From Nocardioides euryhalodurans (GTDB lineage: Bacteria > Actinomycetota > Actinomycetes > Propionibacteriales > Nocardioidaceae): a DNA stretch of 64,000 nucleotides. The DNA lies in the NCBI RefSeq assembly GCF_004564375.1, contig NZ_CP038267.1:2730501-2794500 (forward strand). Reading direction: 5' to 3'. Shown here one piece after another: positions 43,447 to 52,497 of this stretch. Made by a program: the position numbers and the translations under genes. Under the pieces are notes generated by a model. The model did no database searches, had not been told where the DNA came from, and worked only from the letters and a program-made list of their open reading frames with translations. Every line of letters starts with the position of its first letter. Within the stretch, counting starts at the first letter, position 1.

Positions 43447-44850
43447 ATGGAGATCACCAGGAGGTCCGTGCTGGGCGGGGCGGCTGCGGCCGGCGCGCTC
43501 GGGACGGCCACGGGGGTGGCCGCGCCGGCGACGGCAGGCCGGGGGCAGCGCCGCGACCACCGCCACCGCGAGTTCGTCGTCACCGGCGCCCACGTCATCT
43601 CCATGGACCCGACGATCGGCGACCTGCCCGACGGGGACGTGCACGTTCGCAACGGCGAGATCGTCGCGGTGGGCCGGGGGCTGAAGGTCCGCGCTCCCAA
43701 GGTCGACGGCCGCGGCATGATCGCGATGCCGGGCCTCGTCGACACCCACTGGCACCTGTGGACCACCCTCTACCGGTCGATGTCGAGCTCCTCGCCGGAG
43801 ACGGCGTACTTCGCGCTCAACGTGCGCAACGGCGTGCGCTGCCTCCCCTCCGACCTCTTCCACGGCACCCGGCTCGGGCTGGTCGACGCCCTCAACACCG
43901 GCATCACCACGGTCCACGACTGGGCCCACAACCTGCGCTCGCCCGAGCACGCGGACGGCAACCTGCAGGCGCACGAGGAGATCGGGCTGCGCGGCCGCTT
44001 CTCCTACGGCACCCCGCAGGGCTACCCGCTGACGCAGATCATCGACCTCGCCGACATCGCCCGGGTCCAGGACGAGTGGTTCGCGTCCGGCAGGCTGCCC
44101 CTGATGCACCTCGGGCTCGCGGGCCGACCGCCCGGACTCGCGCCGGAGTCGGTCTTCCGTCCCGAGTACGACGCCGCACGCGAGCTCGGCATCCCGGTCA
44201 GCTACCACGCCAACTCGACCCGCGCCCAGGGCGCGCTCGGGATGATCCGGCAGCTCGGCGAGCAGTCGATGCTCACCCCGGACACCCAGCTGATCCACGC
44301 GCTCTACACCACCGAGGCCGAGCGGGCGCTGGTCCGCGAGACCGGTGCCTCGGTCAGCATCAGCCCCTGGTCCGAGCTCCTCATCGGGTACGGCGTCACG
44401 CCGGTGCCCGAGATGGAGGCGAGCGGCTTGCTGCTGACCCTGTCGGTGGACACCCTCCCGCTCACGGGGTCGGCCGACCTCTGGTCCGTGCTCAGGCTGA
44501 CGACCGGCCTGCACCGCGGCATCGCCGAGCAGGAGCTGTCGATCAGCACCCGCCGGGTCCTGGAGATGGCGACCGTCGACGCCGCCCGCAGCCTCGGGCT
44601 CGGCGACGTCGTTGGCTCGCTCACGCCGGGCAAGCGGGCCGACCTGATCCTGGTCCGGGAGCACGACATCGGCACCGCGCCGGTGACCGACGTCCCCAAC
44701 ACGCTCGCACTCGCGACCGGGGCGGAGAACGTGGACACCGTGATCGTCGACGGACGGATCCGCAAGCGCGGCGGGCGGCTCGTCGACATCGACGAGGAGC
44801 AGGTCGTCCGCGAGACCGAGCAGGCGCTGGCGGCCCTCCTGGCGCGCTGA
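43447..44850 (+). CDS. Tat-exported amidohydrolase (ATZ/TRZ-like)
   Basis: A 467-residue amidohydrolase with a twin-arginine signal (ITRRSVLGGAAAAGALG, cut about residue 31 after APATA). The metal motif is HWH in MPGLVDTHWHLW, with later histidines in VSYHAN and LIHALYT and an Asp in LSVDTLP. This resembles cytosine/guanine/triazine deaminases. Tat export suggests it folds with its metal in the cytoplasm and then acts outside. It lies 46 bp after the E2 gene, likely one operon. The substrate is unknown. Confidence 0.83.
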   Translation: MEITRRSVLGGAAAAGALGTATGVAAPATAGRGQRRDHRHREFVVTGAHVISMDPTIGDLPDGDVHVRNGEIVAVGRGLKVRAPKVDGRGMIAMPGLVDTHWHLWTTLYRSMSSSSPETAYFALNVRNGVRCLPSDLFHGTRLGLVDALNTGITTVHDWAHNLRSPEHADGNLQAHEEIGLRGRFSYGTPQGYPLTQIIDLADIARVQDEWFASGRLPLMHLGLAGRPPGLAPESVFRPEYDAARELGIPVSYHANSTRAQGALGMIRQLGEQSMLTPDTQLIHALYTTEAERALVRETGASVSISPWSELLIGYGVTPVPEMEASGLLLTLSVDTLPLTGSADLWSVLRLTTGLHRGIAEQELSISTRRVLEMATVDAARSLGLGDVVGSLTPGKRADLILVREHDIGTAPVTDVPNTLALATGAENVDTVIVDGRIRKRGGRLVDIDEEQVVRETEQALAALLAR

Positions 44851-44851
44851 C

Positions 44852-44877
44852 CCGACAATCGATTCCGGCGCTAGACT
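44852..44877 (+). promoter_or_regulatory. Operator copy C and -10 box of the GntR gene
   Basis: CCGACAATC/GATTCCGGC (44852-44869) is a copy of the shared motif with one weak position. The TAGACT -10 (44872-44877) follows 2 bp after it and ends 6 nt before the GTG of the GntR gene, so the transcript is leaderless and binding would block RNA polymerase. This suggests self-control. Confidence 0.65.
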
Positions 44878-44883
44878 CTGGCC

Positions 44884-45558
44884 GTGGCACGGCGTGGTGA
44901 CAGCGACAGTCTGGCCCTCGAGGTCTACGAGCAGCTGCGCGCCGACATCCTCGAGCAGCAGGTGCAGCCGGGCGAGCGCCTCAAGCAGCTCGAGATCGGC
45001 CGCCGGCTGGGGGTCAGCGCCGGGGTGATGCGCGAGGCGCTTGGCCTGCTCTCCACCCAGGGTCTGGTGCGGCTCGAGCGCAACCGCGGCTACTGCGTGA
45101 CGCCCCTGTCCGAGCAGTCCTTCGCCGAGGTCGTCGAGGCCCGGGGCCTGGTCGAGGGGATCACGCTGAGGCTCTCGGTGAGTCGTGGCGACCTCGACTG
45201 GGAGTCCGACGTGGTGGCCGCCCACCACCGGCTGGCCCGCGAGCCCCGGCAGTCCGCGGAGCAGCCCGACCGCCGCAACCCGGAGTGGGCGAGGGCCCAC
45301 TCCGCCTTCCACCGGGCGTTGCTCCAGGCCTGTGGCAACTCCCTGATGCTGGAGGTGTGCGAGCGGTTCTGGGACTCCGCGGAGCTGCACCGCCTCTGGG
45401 TCGCCGACCCGGAGGAGTCGGAGCGCGACGTGGCCGGTGAGCACCGGGCGCTCCTGGACGCGGCGCTGGACCGCGACGCCGTCCGGGCAGAGCGGTTGCT
45501 CGAGGAGCACATGGCGATGCCCGAGGGCTTCTCGTGGGTCGGGCGCACCCTGGGCTGA
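44884..45558 (+). CDS. GntR-family (FCD) regulator, likely master of the ATCGATTGC regulon
   Basis: A 224-residue FadR-type GntR regulator. The winged helix is at about residues 10-75 (RLKQLEIGRRLGVSAGVMREALGLLSTQGLV, core shown), then an FCD effector domain with ARAHSAFHRALLQACGN and GEHRALLDAAL. Copies of one palindrome lie before this gene, the FAD-oxidoreductase gene and the ABC-importer gene, and on both sides of the divergent region at 19.8 kb. It is the best candidate binder because one site covers its own promoter and the two closest targets follow it. Binding is inferred. Confidence 0.85.
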   Translation: MARRGDSDSLALEVYEQLRADILEQQVQPGERLKQLEIGRRLGVSAGVMREALGLLSTQGLVRLERNRGYCVTPLSEQSFAEVVEARGLVEGITLRLSVSRGDLDWESDVVAAHHRLAREPRQSAEQPDRRNPEWARAHSAFHRALLQACGNSLMLEVCERFWDSAELHRLWVADPEESERDVAGEHRALLDAALDRDAVRAERLLEEHMAMPEGFSWVGRTLG

Positions 45559-45599
45559 CCCGGAGGAGAAGAATCATTTCTCCTGTCGGTAAACGACTC

Positions 45600-45648
45600 T
45601 TGTGAGCCGCGTCACTCTGGGCCTAGGATCGCCACAATCGATTGCGGC
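45600..45648 (+). promoter_or_regulatory. Promoter and operator copy D before the FAD oxidoreductase
   Basis: A TTGTGA -35 (45600-45605) and a TAGGAT -10 (45624-45629) are 18 bp apart. GCCACAATC/GATTGCGGC (45631-45648), an 18-bp palindrome with one mismatched pair, lies right at the expected transcript start. A repressor bound here would stop initiation. Confidence 0.72.
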
Positions 45649-45678
45649 GCCCTGGTGCGCCCACCTGGGAGGCCCAGC

Positions 45679-47268
45679 ATGAGCGAGACCGTGGACTTCG
45701 TGATCGCGGGAGGCGGGCACAACAGCCTGATCACCGCCACCTACCTGGCCCGGGCCGGTTACGAGTGCCTGGTGCTCGACGCCCGCAGCATCCCCGGGGG
45801 AGGTGCGGCCAGCGAGGAGCTCCTCGGCCCGGGCTACAGCTTCGACAGCTGCTCGACCGGCCACACGCTCATCCAGGCCAACCCGCTGCTCGCCGACGAC
45901 GAGCTGGGCCTGCTGTCCGACTACGGGCTGACGTACGACATGCCGGACCCGATCGCCCACGTCGTGCTGCCGGACGGCAGCTCGTTCACGAGCTGGCTCG
46001 ACCTCGACCGGACCGTGGAGCAGTTCGCCCGGCACTCGCGCGCGGACGCCGAGACGTACCGCCGCATGATCACCGACTACGGCGAGATCTCCGGGCTGCT
46101 CCGGGACGCCAACTTCACCCCGCCCGGCTACGGCACCCCTCTCCCCGCCGCGCTCGAGGCGCACCCGCGGGCCGGGCGCTGGCTGCGCCGCCGGATGATG
46201 ACCGCCGCCGACGTCATCGACCGGGAGTTCGAGAGCCGCCACGTCAAGGCGTACCTGGCCTGGCAGGCCTTCCAGACCGCGCAGCCCATCGACGCCGGGG
46301 GCACCGGGATGCTCGCGATCTCCATCCAGGCCGGCCGCCAGAAGCGCAGCTGGACGATCCCGCGCGGCGGGTCCGGCTCGCTCACGGCCGCCCTCGTCCG
46401 AGCCTTCGAGGACCTCGGTGGGGTGGTCGTCTGCGACACCACCGTGACCGAGCTGGTGCTCGAGGGCGACCGGTGCGTCGGGGTGCGCACGGCCTCGGGC
46501 GAGGTCTACCGCGCCCGCGAGGGCGTGGTCTCCACCATCCACGTGAAGCACCTCACCGAGATGGCGCCCACCGAGGCGTGGGACGACGACTGGCTCTACG
46601 GGATCTCGACCTACGACCTGGGTCTCTCGGCGTTCGCGGTCTACCTGGCCACCGACGCGGCCCCGGTGTTCGAGACCGAGGACGCCTCGCAGTCGGCCGT
46701 CTCGGCCGGCACCGTGGGCTGGCTCGAGGACGTCGTCCAGTACGGCCGCGACCTCAAGGACGGCAAGTTCGTCACCGGCGTGCCCTGGCTGCTGGTGGCG
46801 ACCCCCACGCTGGTGGACCCCTCCCGGGCGCCCGAGGGGCACCACACCGTGAAGCTGTTGAGCATGCAGCGGCCCGACCCCGACGACGGCCGTCCGTGGG
46901 AGGAGGTGAAGGAGGAGCACGCGCAACGACAGTTGGCGCACGTACGCCGGCTGGTGCCCAACCTCGCCGAGGAGCACGTGCTCTCCCGGCTGGTGAAGAG
47001 CCCGCGCGACATCGAGAAGGGCAACCCCCACATGGTCGACGGCTCCTTCCACGGCGGCGAGCGCGGCATCGCCCAGATCGGTGCGCTGCGCCCCGCGCCC
47101 CGCTGGGGGCAGCACCGGACGCCGATCCGCGGGCTCTACCAGACAGGAGCCACGACGCACCCCGGCGGCTCGATCACCGGTGCCCCGGGCCGCAACGCGG
47201 CCCAAGTCATCCTCGACGACCGCGGGTCGAAGCTGGCCGACGTCGTCGCGGCACGAGCGGGAGCGTGA
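45679..47268 (+). CDS. FAD-dependent oxidoreductase (phytoene-desaturase-like)
   Basis: A 529-residue flavoprotein of the NAD(P)/FAD amine-oxidase/CrtI-like fold. The dinucleotide motif is VIAGGGHNSLITATYLARAGY at residues about 7-27, and the C-terminal FAD motif is YQTGATTHPGGSITGAPGRNAAQVI (shown in part). Despite the likeness to carotenoid desaturases, no crt genes are near; a role in oxidising an alicyclic or heterocyclic compound is more likely. ATG 45679 has a GGGAGGCCC site. Forms an operon with the hydrolase gene 4 bp downstream. Confidence 0.82.
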   Translation: MSETVDFVIAGGGHNSLITATYLARAGYECLVLDARSIPGGGAASEELLGPGYSFDSCSTGHTLIQANPLLADDELGLLSDYGLTYDMPDPIAHVVLPDGSSFTSWLDLDRTVEQFARHSRADAETYRRMITDYGEISGLLRDANFTPPGYGTPLPAALEAHPRAGRWLRRRMMTAADVIDREFESRHVKAYLAWQAFQTAQPIDAGGTGMLAISIQAGRQKRSWTIPRGGSGSLTAALVRAFEDLGGVVVCDTTVTELVLEGDRCVGVRTASGEVYRAREGVVSTIHVKHLTEMAPTEAWDDDWLYGISTYDLGLSAFAVYLATDAAPVFETEDASQSAVSAGTVGWLEDVVQYGRDLKDGKFVTGVPWLLVATPTLVDPSRAPEGHHTVKLLSMQRPDPDDGRPWEEVKEEHAQRQLAHVRRLVPNLAEEHVLSRLVKSPRDIEKGNPHMVDGSFHGGERGIAQIGALRPAPRWGQHRTPIRGLYQTGATTHPGGSITGAPGRNAAQVILDDRGSKLADVVAARAGA

Positions 47269-47272
47269 TCCG

Positions 47273-48340
47273 ATGACCGACGCACGCGTCGCCGCCGCGC
47301 TCGAGCACTGGGCGCCCAGGTTCATCCAGAACGGGGTCGACTACAACGACTTCGTCGCGACCACCGCCCGGGTCTCGTCGTGGGAGGACTGGCTCCCCGA
47401 GTGGAGCAGGACCGCCGCGGTGCACGAGCGCGAGGCGCAGGAGTGCGAGGCGCGCGACCGGTCCCTGAGCGCCGGCCACGCCTGGCTCCGGGCGGCGGTG
47501 TGCCACCACTTCGGGAAGTTCGTGTGGATGGTGGACAGGGACCTCGCCGCCGCGGCGGGCGACCGCGCGGTCGCCGCGATGTACCACGCCCACGCCCACC
47601 TCGACCCGACCGCCGAGCGGGTCGCCGTCCCCCTGGACGGAGAGCAGGTCGTGGCGAACCTGCGACGGCCTCCCGGGGTGCCGCGGCCGCCGCTCGTCGT
47701 GCTGGTGCCGGGGCTCGACTCCACCAAGGAGGAGTTCTTCTGGCTCGAGCAGTCCTTCCTCGACCGCGGCATGGCGACGGTGTCGCTCGACGGTCCCGGG
47801 CAGGGGGAGACGGCTGCCCTGCTGCCGGCGCGCCACGACTACGAGGTCGCGGTGTCGGCGCTGCTCGACGTGCTCGCCGGCCGCGACGACCTCGACCTCG
47901 CCCGCACGGGTCTCTACGGCGTGAGCCTCGGCGGGTACTACGCCCCGCGCGTGACGGCGCACGAGCCGCGGGTCCGGGCCATGGTGGCCATGGCCGGCCC
48001 CTACCGCTGGGGTGACCTGTGGGACTCGTTGCCACCGATGACCCGGGAGACGTGGACGGTGAAGTCGCACGCGACCTCCTCCGGGGAGGCGCGTGACCGG
48101 GCGGCCCTGCTCGACCTCACCGGGGTGTGCGAGCGGATCGACGTCCCGGCGCTCTACGTCACGGGCAAGCTCGACCGGCTCGTGCCGTGGGAGCAGACGC
48201 GGCAGCAGTCCGAGGCCACCGCCGGCTCGGAGCTGCTCGCCTACGACGACGGCAACCACGGCTGCTCGAACCTCTCGGCCGCGGTGCGGCCGATGATGGC
48301 GGACTGGATGCGCGAGCGGCTGGCGGCCCTTCCCCACTGA
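47273..48340 (+). CDS. Alpha/beta hydrolase, 2,6-dihydroxypseudooxynicotine hydrolase-like
   Basis: A 355-residue hydrolase, clear paralogue of the one at 19955-21079 over its whole length (both have PGLDSTKEE, LDGPGQGE, GVSLGGYYA and DGNHGC). The triad reads Ser218, Asp301 and His329. Its N-terminal helical part is also shared (HFGKFVW versus HFAKFVF). It should cleave a C-C bond beside a carbonyl in a ring-derived compound. ATG 47273 is 4 bp after the FAD gene. The start upstream in the frame would lie in that gene. Confidence 0.82.
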   Translation: MTDARVAAALEHWAPRFIQNGVDYNDFVATTARVSSWEDWLPEWSRTAAVHEREAQECEARDRSLSAGHAWLRAAVCHHFGKFVWMVDRDLAAAAGDRAVAAMYHAHAHLDPTAERVAVPLDGEQVVANLRRPPGVPRPPLVVLVPGLDSTKEEFFWLEQSFLDRGMATVSLDGPGQGETAALLPARHDYEVAVSALLDVLAGRDDLDLARTGLYGVSLGGYYAPRVTAHEPRVRAMVAMAGPYRWGDLWDSLPPMTRETWTVKSHATSSGEARDRAALLDLTGVCERIDVPALYVTGKLDRLVPWEQTRQQSEATAGSELLAYDDGNHGCSNLSAAVRPMMADWMRERLAALPH

Positions 48341-48405
48341 AGGGCTCGATCCACAACCGTTTGCATCAATCGGGGAGCGGTCAGCGTCAAATCGGTCACG
48401 CCCCC

Positions 48406-48459
48406 TTGACACGGTGTGGGCCGCATCACAACACTGAGGATGCCGCAATCGATTGCGGC
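48406..48459 (+). promoter_or_regulatory. Promoter and perfect operator E of the ABC-importer operon
   Basis: A TTGACA -35 (48406-48411) and an AACACT -10 (48430-48435), 18 bp apart, are followed by GCCGCAATCGATTGCGGC (48442-48459), a perfect 18-bp palindrome. It is the best copy of the shared motif. It lies between the -10 and the ribosome site, as expected for repression. A partial CAATCG half-site is at 48367-48372. Confidence 0.75.
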
Positions 48460-48476
48460 TTCACCGAGGAGGAAGT

Positions 48477-49715
48477 ATGGCGAAGATCTTCCGGCGCCGC
48501 GGCCTGGTGGCCACGGCCCTGACGGGTGTGTTGGCCGTCGGCCTCGCCGCGTGCGGCGGCGATGACGGCGGCAGCGGCGGCGGCGAGGACGGACCGATCC
48601 GGATCGGGACCTCGTTGCCCCTGACCGGCGAGTTCTCCCAGCCGGGACTGGCGGCCCAGCAGGGCTACGAGGTCTGGCAGGAGATGATCAACGCCGAAGG
48701 CGGCCTGCTCGGCCGCGACGTGGAGCTCGTCGTCAAGGACGACGCCTCCAACCAGAACACGATCGTGGCCGACTACAACGCGCTGATCAGCCAGGAAGAG
48801 GTGGACCTCCTCCTCGGGACCTTCTCCTCGCTGCTCAACCTGCCCGCGTCGGCCGTGGCCGAGAAGAACCAGATGCTCTACGTCGAGCCGGCGGGCGGCT
48901 CCCCGGAGATGTTCAGCCGGGGCTTCAAGTACCTCTTCTTCACCCAGCAGGCGACGGCAGACCTGCAGGGCAAGCTGTTCGCCGAGTACCTCGCCGGGCT
49001 CCCCGAGGGCGAGAAGCCCGAGACGGCCGCGTACCCCAGCATCGACGACCCGTTCGCCCTGCCGGCCGTCGAGGGCATGCGCGAGATCATGGAGGCCGGT
49101 GGCATCGAGACGGTCTACACCGAGACGTACGCGATCGACACCAAGAACTTCGACTCGATCGTGACCTCCATGAAGAGCGAGGACGCCGACGTCGTCGTCC
49201 ACGGCTCGGTCTTCGAGGACGGTGTCGGCATGGTGCGCGCCATGCTCAAGGCCGACTTCAAGCCGCAGTGGCTCTACCAGACCACCGCTCCCTCGCTGGG
49301 CGAGCAGTACGCGGACGCCATCGGCCCGGAGAACACCGAGGGCATCCTCTTCGGCATCAGCCACTCCCCGAAGGCCAACACCCCCGGCAACGAGGAGTTC
49401 GTCGCGAAGTACGAGGAGATGTTCGGCGGCGAGCCGCCGGAGGACGCCGCGGACGCCTTCGCCTCGGGCCAGGTGCTGGCCGCGGCCGTGGAGGCCGTGG
49501 GCGACCTCGAGGACCAGACGGCGATGGCCGACTGGCTGCGTGAGAACTCGGTCGAGACGATCCTCGGTGACCTCAGCTGGAACGAGGACGGCTCCCCGAC
49601 GGGCGAGTTCCTGATCGGTCAGTGGCAGGGTGACTCGGTGGAGTTCGTCCTCCCCGAGAGCATCGCCACGACCGACACCTTCATCCAGGGCTGGCAGCCT
49701 GGAGGCACCGGCTGA
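48477..49715 (+). CDS. Branched-chain-type ABC transporter substrate-binding lipoprotein
   Basis: A 412-residue binding protein of the LivK/Peripla_BP_6 type. The lipoprotein signal ends at LAACGG (Cys about 23). Mature-domain features are IRIGTSLPLTGEFSQPG, VKDDASNQNT and TDTFIQGWQPGG at the end. It catches the substrate outside the membrane. Despite the family name, members bind aromatic acids, amides, and other small molecules. ATG 48477 has a GAGGAGGAAGT site. It heads a four-gene transporter operon. Confidence 0.9.
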   Translation: MAKIFRRRGLVATALTGVLAVGLAACGGDDGGSGGGEDGPIRIGTSLPLTGEFSQPGLAAQQGYEVWQEMINAEGGLLGRDVELVVKDDASNQNTIVADYNALISQEEVDLLLGTFSSLLNLPASAVAEKNQMLYVEPAGGSPEMFSRGFKYLFFTQQATADLQGKLFAEYLAGLPEGEKPETAAYPSIDDPFALPAVEGMREIMEAGGIETVYTETYAIDTKNFDSIVTSMKSEDADVVVHGSVFEDGVGMVRAMLKADFKPQWLYQTTAPSLGEQYADAIGPENTEGILFGISHSPKANTPGNEEFVAKYEEMFGGEPPEDAADAFASGQVLAAAVEAVGDLEDQTAMADWLRENSVETILGDLSWNEDGSPTGEFLIGQWQGDSVEFVLPESIATTDTFIQGWQPGGTG

Positions 49716-50599
49716 TGACCCAGCTGCTCCAGACCCTCGCCCTCGGGCTGCTGCTCGGCGGCGTCTACGCCCTCGCAGCCAGCGGTCTGACCCTGATCTT
49801 CGGGGTCATGAAGGTGATCAACATCGCCCACGGTGCGTTCGTGGTGCTGGCGGGCTTCATCACCTTCTCGCTGTGGGACGCCTACGGCATCGACCCGCTC
49901 CTGGCGATCGTGATCACGACCCCGATCGTGTTCGCGCTCGGGTGGGTCACCTACAAGGTGGTCGTCTCACCGATCCGCACGGCCCCGATGTCGTCGACCG
50001 TGCTGCTCACCTTCGGCCTGGCCCTGGTGCTGGAGGGTGCGATGGGCGAGATCTGGGGCAACAACTCCACAGCGATCAGGCCGTCGTACGCCGACGAGTC
50101 GTTCACCTTCGCCGGGCTCTTCCTGCCCAAGGCGCAGGTGTACGGCGGCCTGATCGCGGTGCTGGTGCTGGTCCTGCTGTGGCTGGTCCTGACCAAGTCG
50201 TGGCTCGGCCGCGCGATCCGGGCGGCCGCGAGCAACCCGTCGTCGGCCGAGCTGGTGGGCATCAAGGTCGCAGCTGTCGCGGCCCTGGTGTTCGCCCTCG
50301 GCATCGCCGCGGCGGGGGCGGCCGGAGCGATCACCGGGGTGCTCTACCCGTTCGTCCCCGGCTCCCACTACCAGTGGATCGCCCGGCTCCTCGCGATCGT
50401 GGTCCTCGGGGGCCTCGGCAGCCTCAACGGAGCCGTCCTCGGTGCGGTGCTCTTCGGCCTCGCCGAGACCTTCACCGCCGCGTACTGGTCGCCCTCGTGG
50501 GCGACGGCCGTCCCGTACGCCGTGGTCTTCGCCGTGCTGCTGGTGCGGCCGCATGGCCTGATGGGCACCCGACTTCGAGAGGATGCGGTCGCGACATGA
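49715..50599 (+). CDS. livH: Branched-chain-type ABC permease (LivH)
   Basis: A 294-residue permease with 8 or so hydrophobic helices and the LivH marks GLLLGGVYALAASGLTLIFGVMKVINIAHGAFVVL (shown in part) and VLGGLGSLNGAVLGA. It forms half of the channel with LivM. The ATG overlaps the binding-protein stop (TGATG). Confidence 0.92.
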   Translation: MTQLLQTLALGLLLGGVYALAASGLTLIFGVMKVINIAHGAFVVLAGFITFSLWDAYGIDPLLAIVITTPIVFALGWVTYKVVVSPIRTAPMSSTVLLTFGLALVLEGAMGEIWGNNSTAIRPSYADESFTFAGLFLPKAQVYGGLIAVLVLVLLWLVLTKSWLGRAIRAAASNPSSAELVGIKVAAVAALVFALGIAAAGAAGAITGVLYPFVPGSHYQWIARLLAIVVLGGLGSLNGAVLGAVLFGLAETFTAAYWSPSWATAVPYAVVFAVLLVRPHGLMGTRLREDAVAT

Positions 50600-52497
50600 G
50601 CACGACCACCCCGGTGGCCACCAGCAACGACGGCGACAACGGCGACCCTGCCGACTCCTCCGGCCACCGCCGTCCCGGTCGCGATCCCGTCCTGTGGACG
50701 GGGCGCGCGATCGCGCTCGTGGCCGGGATCCTGCTGGTCGTCTTCCCGCTGGCCAGCGACGACCTCTACTACCAGAACATGATCATCCTGGCGCTGGTCT
50801 TCGCGATCGGTGCCAGCGGGCTGAACATCATCTCGGGGTTCGCCGGCTACATCTCGCTGGGACAGGGAGCCTTCATCGGCCTCGGGGGCTACACGATCGG
50901 CGTCCTCGCGACCCGGATGCCCGAGTCCAGTCCCTGGCTGTTCGTGCCCGTCGCCGGCCTGGTGACGGCCGTCGTCGCCCTGGTGCTCGGGTTCGTCTCC
51001 CTGCGCTCCAGCGGTCCGGCGTTCGTGATCATCACCGTCGCGTTCCTCTTCCTCGTCCAGGTCTTCGCCGTCAACTGGGACTTCCTGACCAACGGCACCG
51101 CCGGGCTCACGCTCCCGCTGCCCGACTGGGACCCCGAGCTGGGCAACCTGCCGTTCTACTACGTGCTCGTAGCGATCCTGGCGCTGCAGCTGCTCATGAC
51201 GTGGTGGATCCGGCGCTCCAAGCTCGGCATGGGCCTGATCGCGATCCGCGAGGACGAGAGCAAGGCGGCCACGATCGGCATCAACCTGCCGACCGAGAAG
51301 ATCATCGCCTTCATGGCCAGCACCGTGTTCGTCGGCATGGCCGGCGCGGTCTACGGCTACTACCTGACCTTCATCGACCCGCGAGGCATGTTCAGCATCC
51401 TGGTCAGCGTCCAGCTGGTGCTGTCGATGCTGATCGGCGGCAAGGCCACGCTCTGGGGCCCGGTGCTCGGCGCCTTCCTGGTCGAGTACCTCAACGAGAC
51501 CGCCAACAACGAGTGGGGCGGCGGCAACATCCGGCTCTTCCTGTTCGGCGGGCTGCTCGTCGCGGTGGTCATCTTCCTGCCGAAGGGCATCCTCCCCGCG
51601 ATCGAGTCGTTCCTGCACTGGCTGCGCACCCGCGGCCGGGCCGGCCTGGTCGGAGCCCGGATCGGCACCGGGGGCAGCCTCGCCTCGCTCACCGACCGGG
51701 TCGAGCTCGTGGACCGCAGCACGCTGCCGGACCGACCGCTCCTCGAGGTGAAGGACCTCAAGCGCCACTTCGGTGGCGTCAAGGCGGTCGACGGGGCCTC
51801 GTTCTCGGTGCCCGAGGGCTCGATCACCGGGCTCATCGGGCCCAACGGTTCGGGGAAGACGACGCTGTTCAACCTGATCGACGACACCATCCGGGCCGAG
51901 TCCGGCGAGATCTGGCTCGGCGGTGAGCGCATCGACGGCAAGCCGTCGTGGTCGCGCGCGCACCTCGGCCTCGGCCGTACCTTCCAGATCACCCGCCTCT
52001 TCCGCGAGATGACCGTCCTCGAGAACGTCGTCGCCGTCCAGCGCTCCTTCTCGGTGTCCGGCCTGGGCCGGATCGCGGTCAGCGGCAAGGAGGCGCGGGC
52101 CGCCGAGGAGCTGCTGGAGTTCGTCGGGATGCGCGACTTCCGCGACCAGCCGGCGCGCGCGCTCTCGTTCGGCCAGCAGAAGCTGGTGGAGCTGGCGCAG
52201 ATCCTGATGCTCGACCCCAAGCTGATCCTGCTCGACGAGCCGGCCGGCGGCATCAACCCGGTGCTGATCGACCGGATGGGCGAGATGATCCGGGAGCTCA
52301 ACTCGTACGGGAAGACGTTCCTCATCGTCGAGCACAACATGCCGTTCGTGCTCGGCCTGTGCAACCCGGTGCACGTGCTGGGCCGTGGCCGCACGATGGC
52401 GTCGGGGACGCCGGACGAGATCAAGAGCGATCCCGCGGTGATCGACGCCTACCTGGGCGACGACTTCGTGGCCGAGGAGAAGGCGGTCCAGCCATGA
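50596..52497 (+). CDS. Fused ABC permease and ATPase (LivM-LivG)
   Basis: A 633-residue protein joining LivM and LivG. Residues about 35-340 are the permease, with about 9 hydrophobic helices and [18 protein letters not shown]. After a charged linker, residues about 379-625 are the ATPase: Walker [10 protein letters not shown] (about 414-422), LSFGQQ signature (about 522) and Walker [11 protein letters not shown] with the switch His in VEHNM. The fusion ties one ATPase to one permease half. The ATG overlaps the LivH stop, and LivF follows with overlap. Confidence 0.92.
   Translation: MSTTTPVATSNDGDNGDPADSSGHRRPGRDPVLWTGRAIALVAGILLVVFPLASDDLYYQNMIILALVFAIGASGLNIISGFAGYISLGQGAFIGLGGYTIGVLATRMPESSPWLFVPVAGLVTAVVALVLGFVSLRSSGPAFVIITVAFLFLVQVFAVNWDFLTNGTAGLTLPLPDWDPELGNLPFYYVLVAILALQLLMTWWIRRSKLGMGLIAIREDESKAATIGINLPTEKIIAFMASTVFVGMAGAVYGYYLTFIDPRGMFSILVSVQLVLSMLIGGKATLWGPVLGAFLVEYLNETANNEWGGGNIRLFLFGGLLVAVVIFLPKGILPAIESFLHWLRTRGRAGLVGARIGTGGSLASLTDRVELVDRSTLPDRPLLEVKDLKRHFGGVKAVDGASFSVPEGSITGLIGPNGSGKTTLFNLIDDTIRAESGEIWLGGERIDGKPSWSRAHLGLGRTFQITRLFREMTVLENVVAVQRSFSVSGLGRIAVSGKEARAAEELLEFVGMRDFRDQPARALSFGQQKLVELAQILMLDPKLILLDEPAGGINPVLIDRMGEMIRELNSYGKTFLIVEHNMPFVLGLCNPVHVLGRGRTMASGTPDEIKSDPAVIDAYLGDDFVAEEKAVQP

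Noticed and set aside
45679-47268. Carotenoid biosynthesis (crtI) role for the phytoene-desaturase-like gene
   Set aside because: No crtB, crtE or other carotenoid genes nearby; operon partner is a C-C hydrolase, and the GGGHNSL start is of a broader FAD oxidoreductase group.
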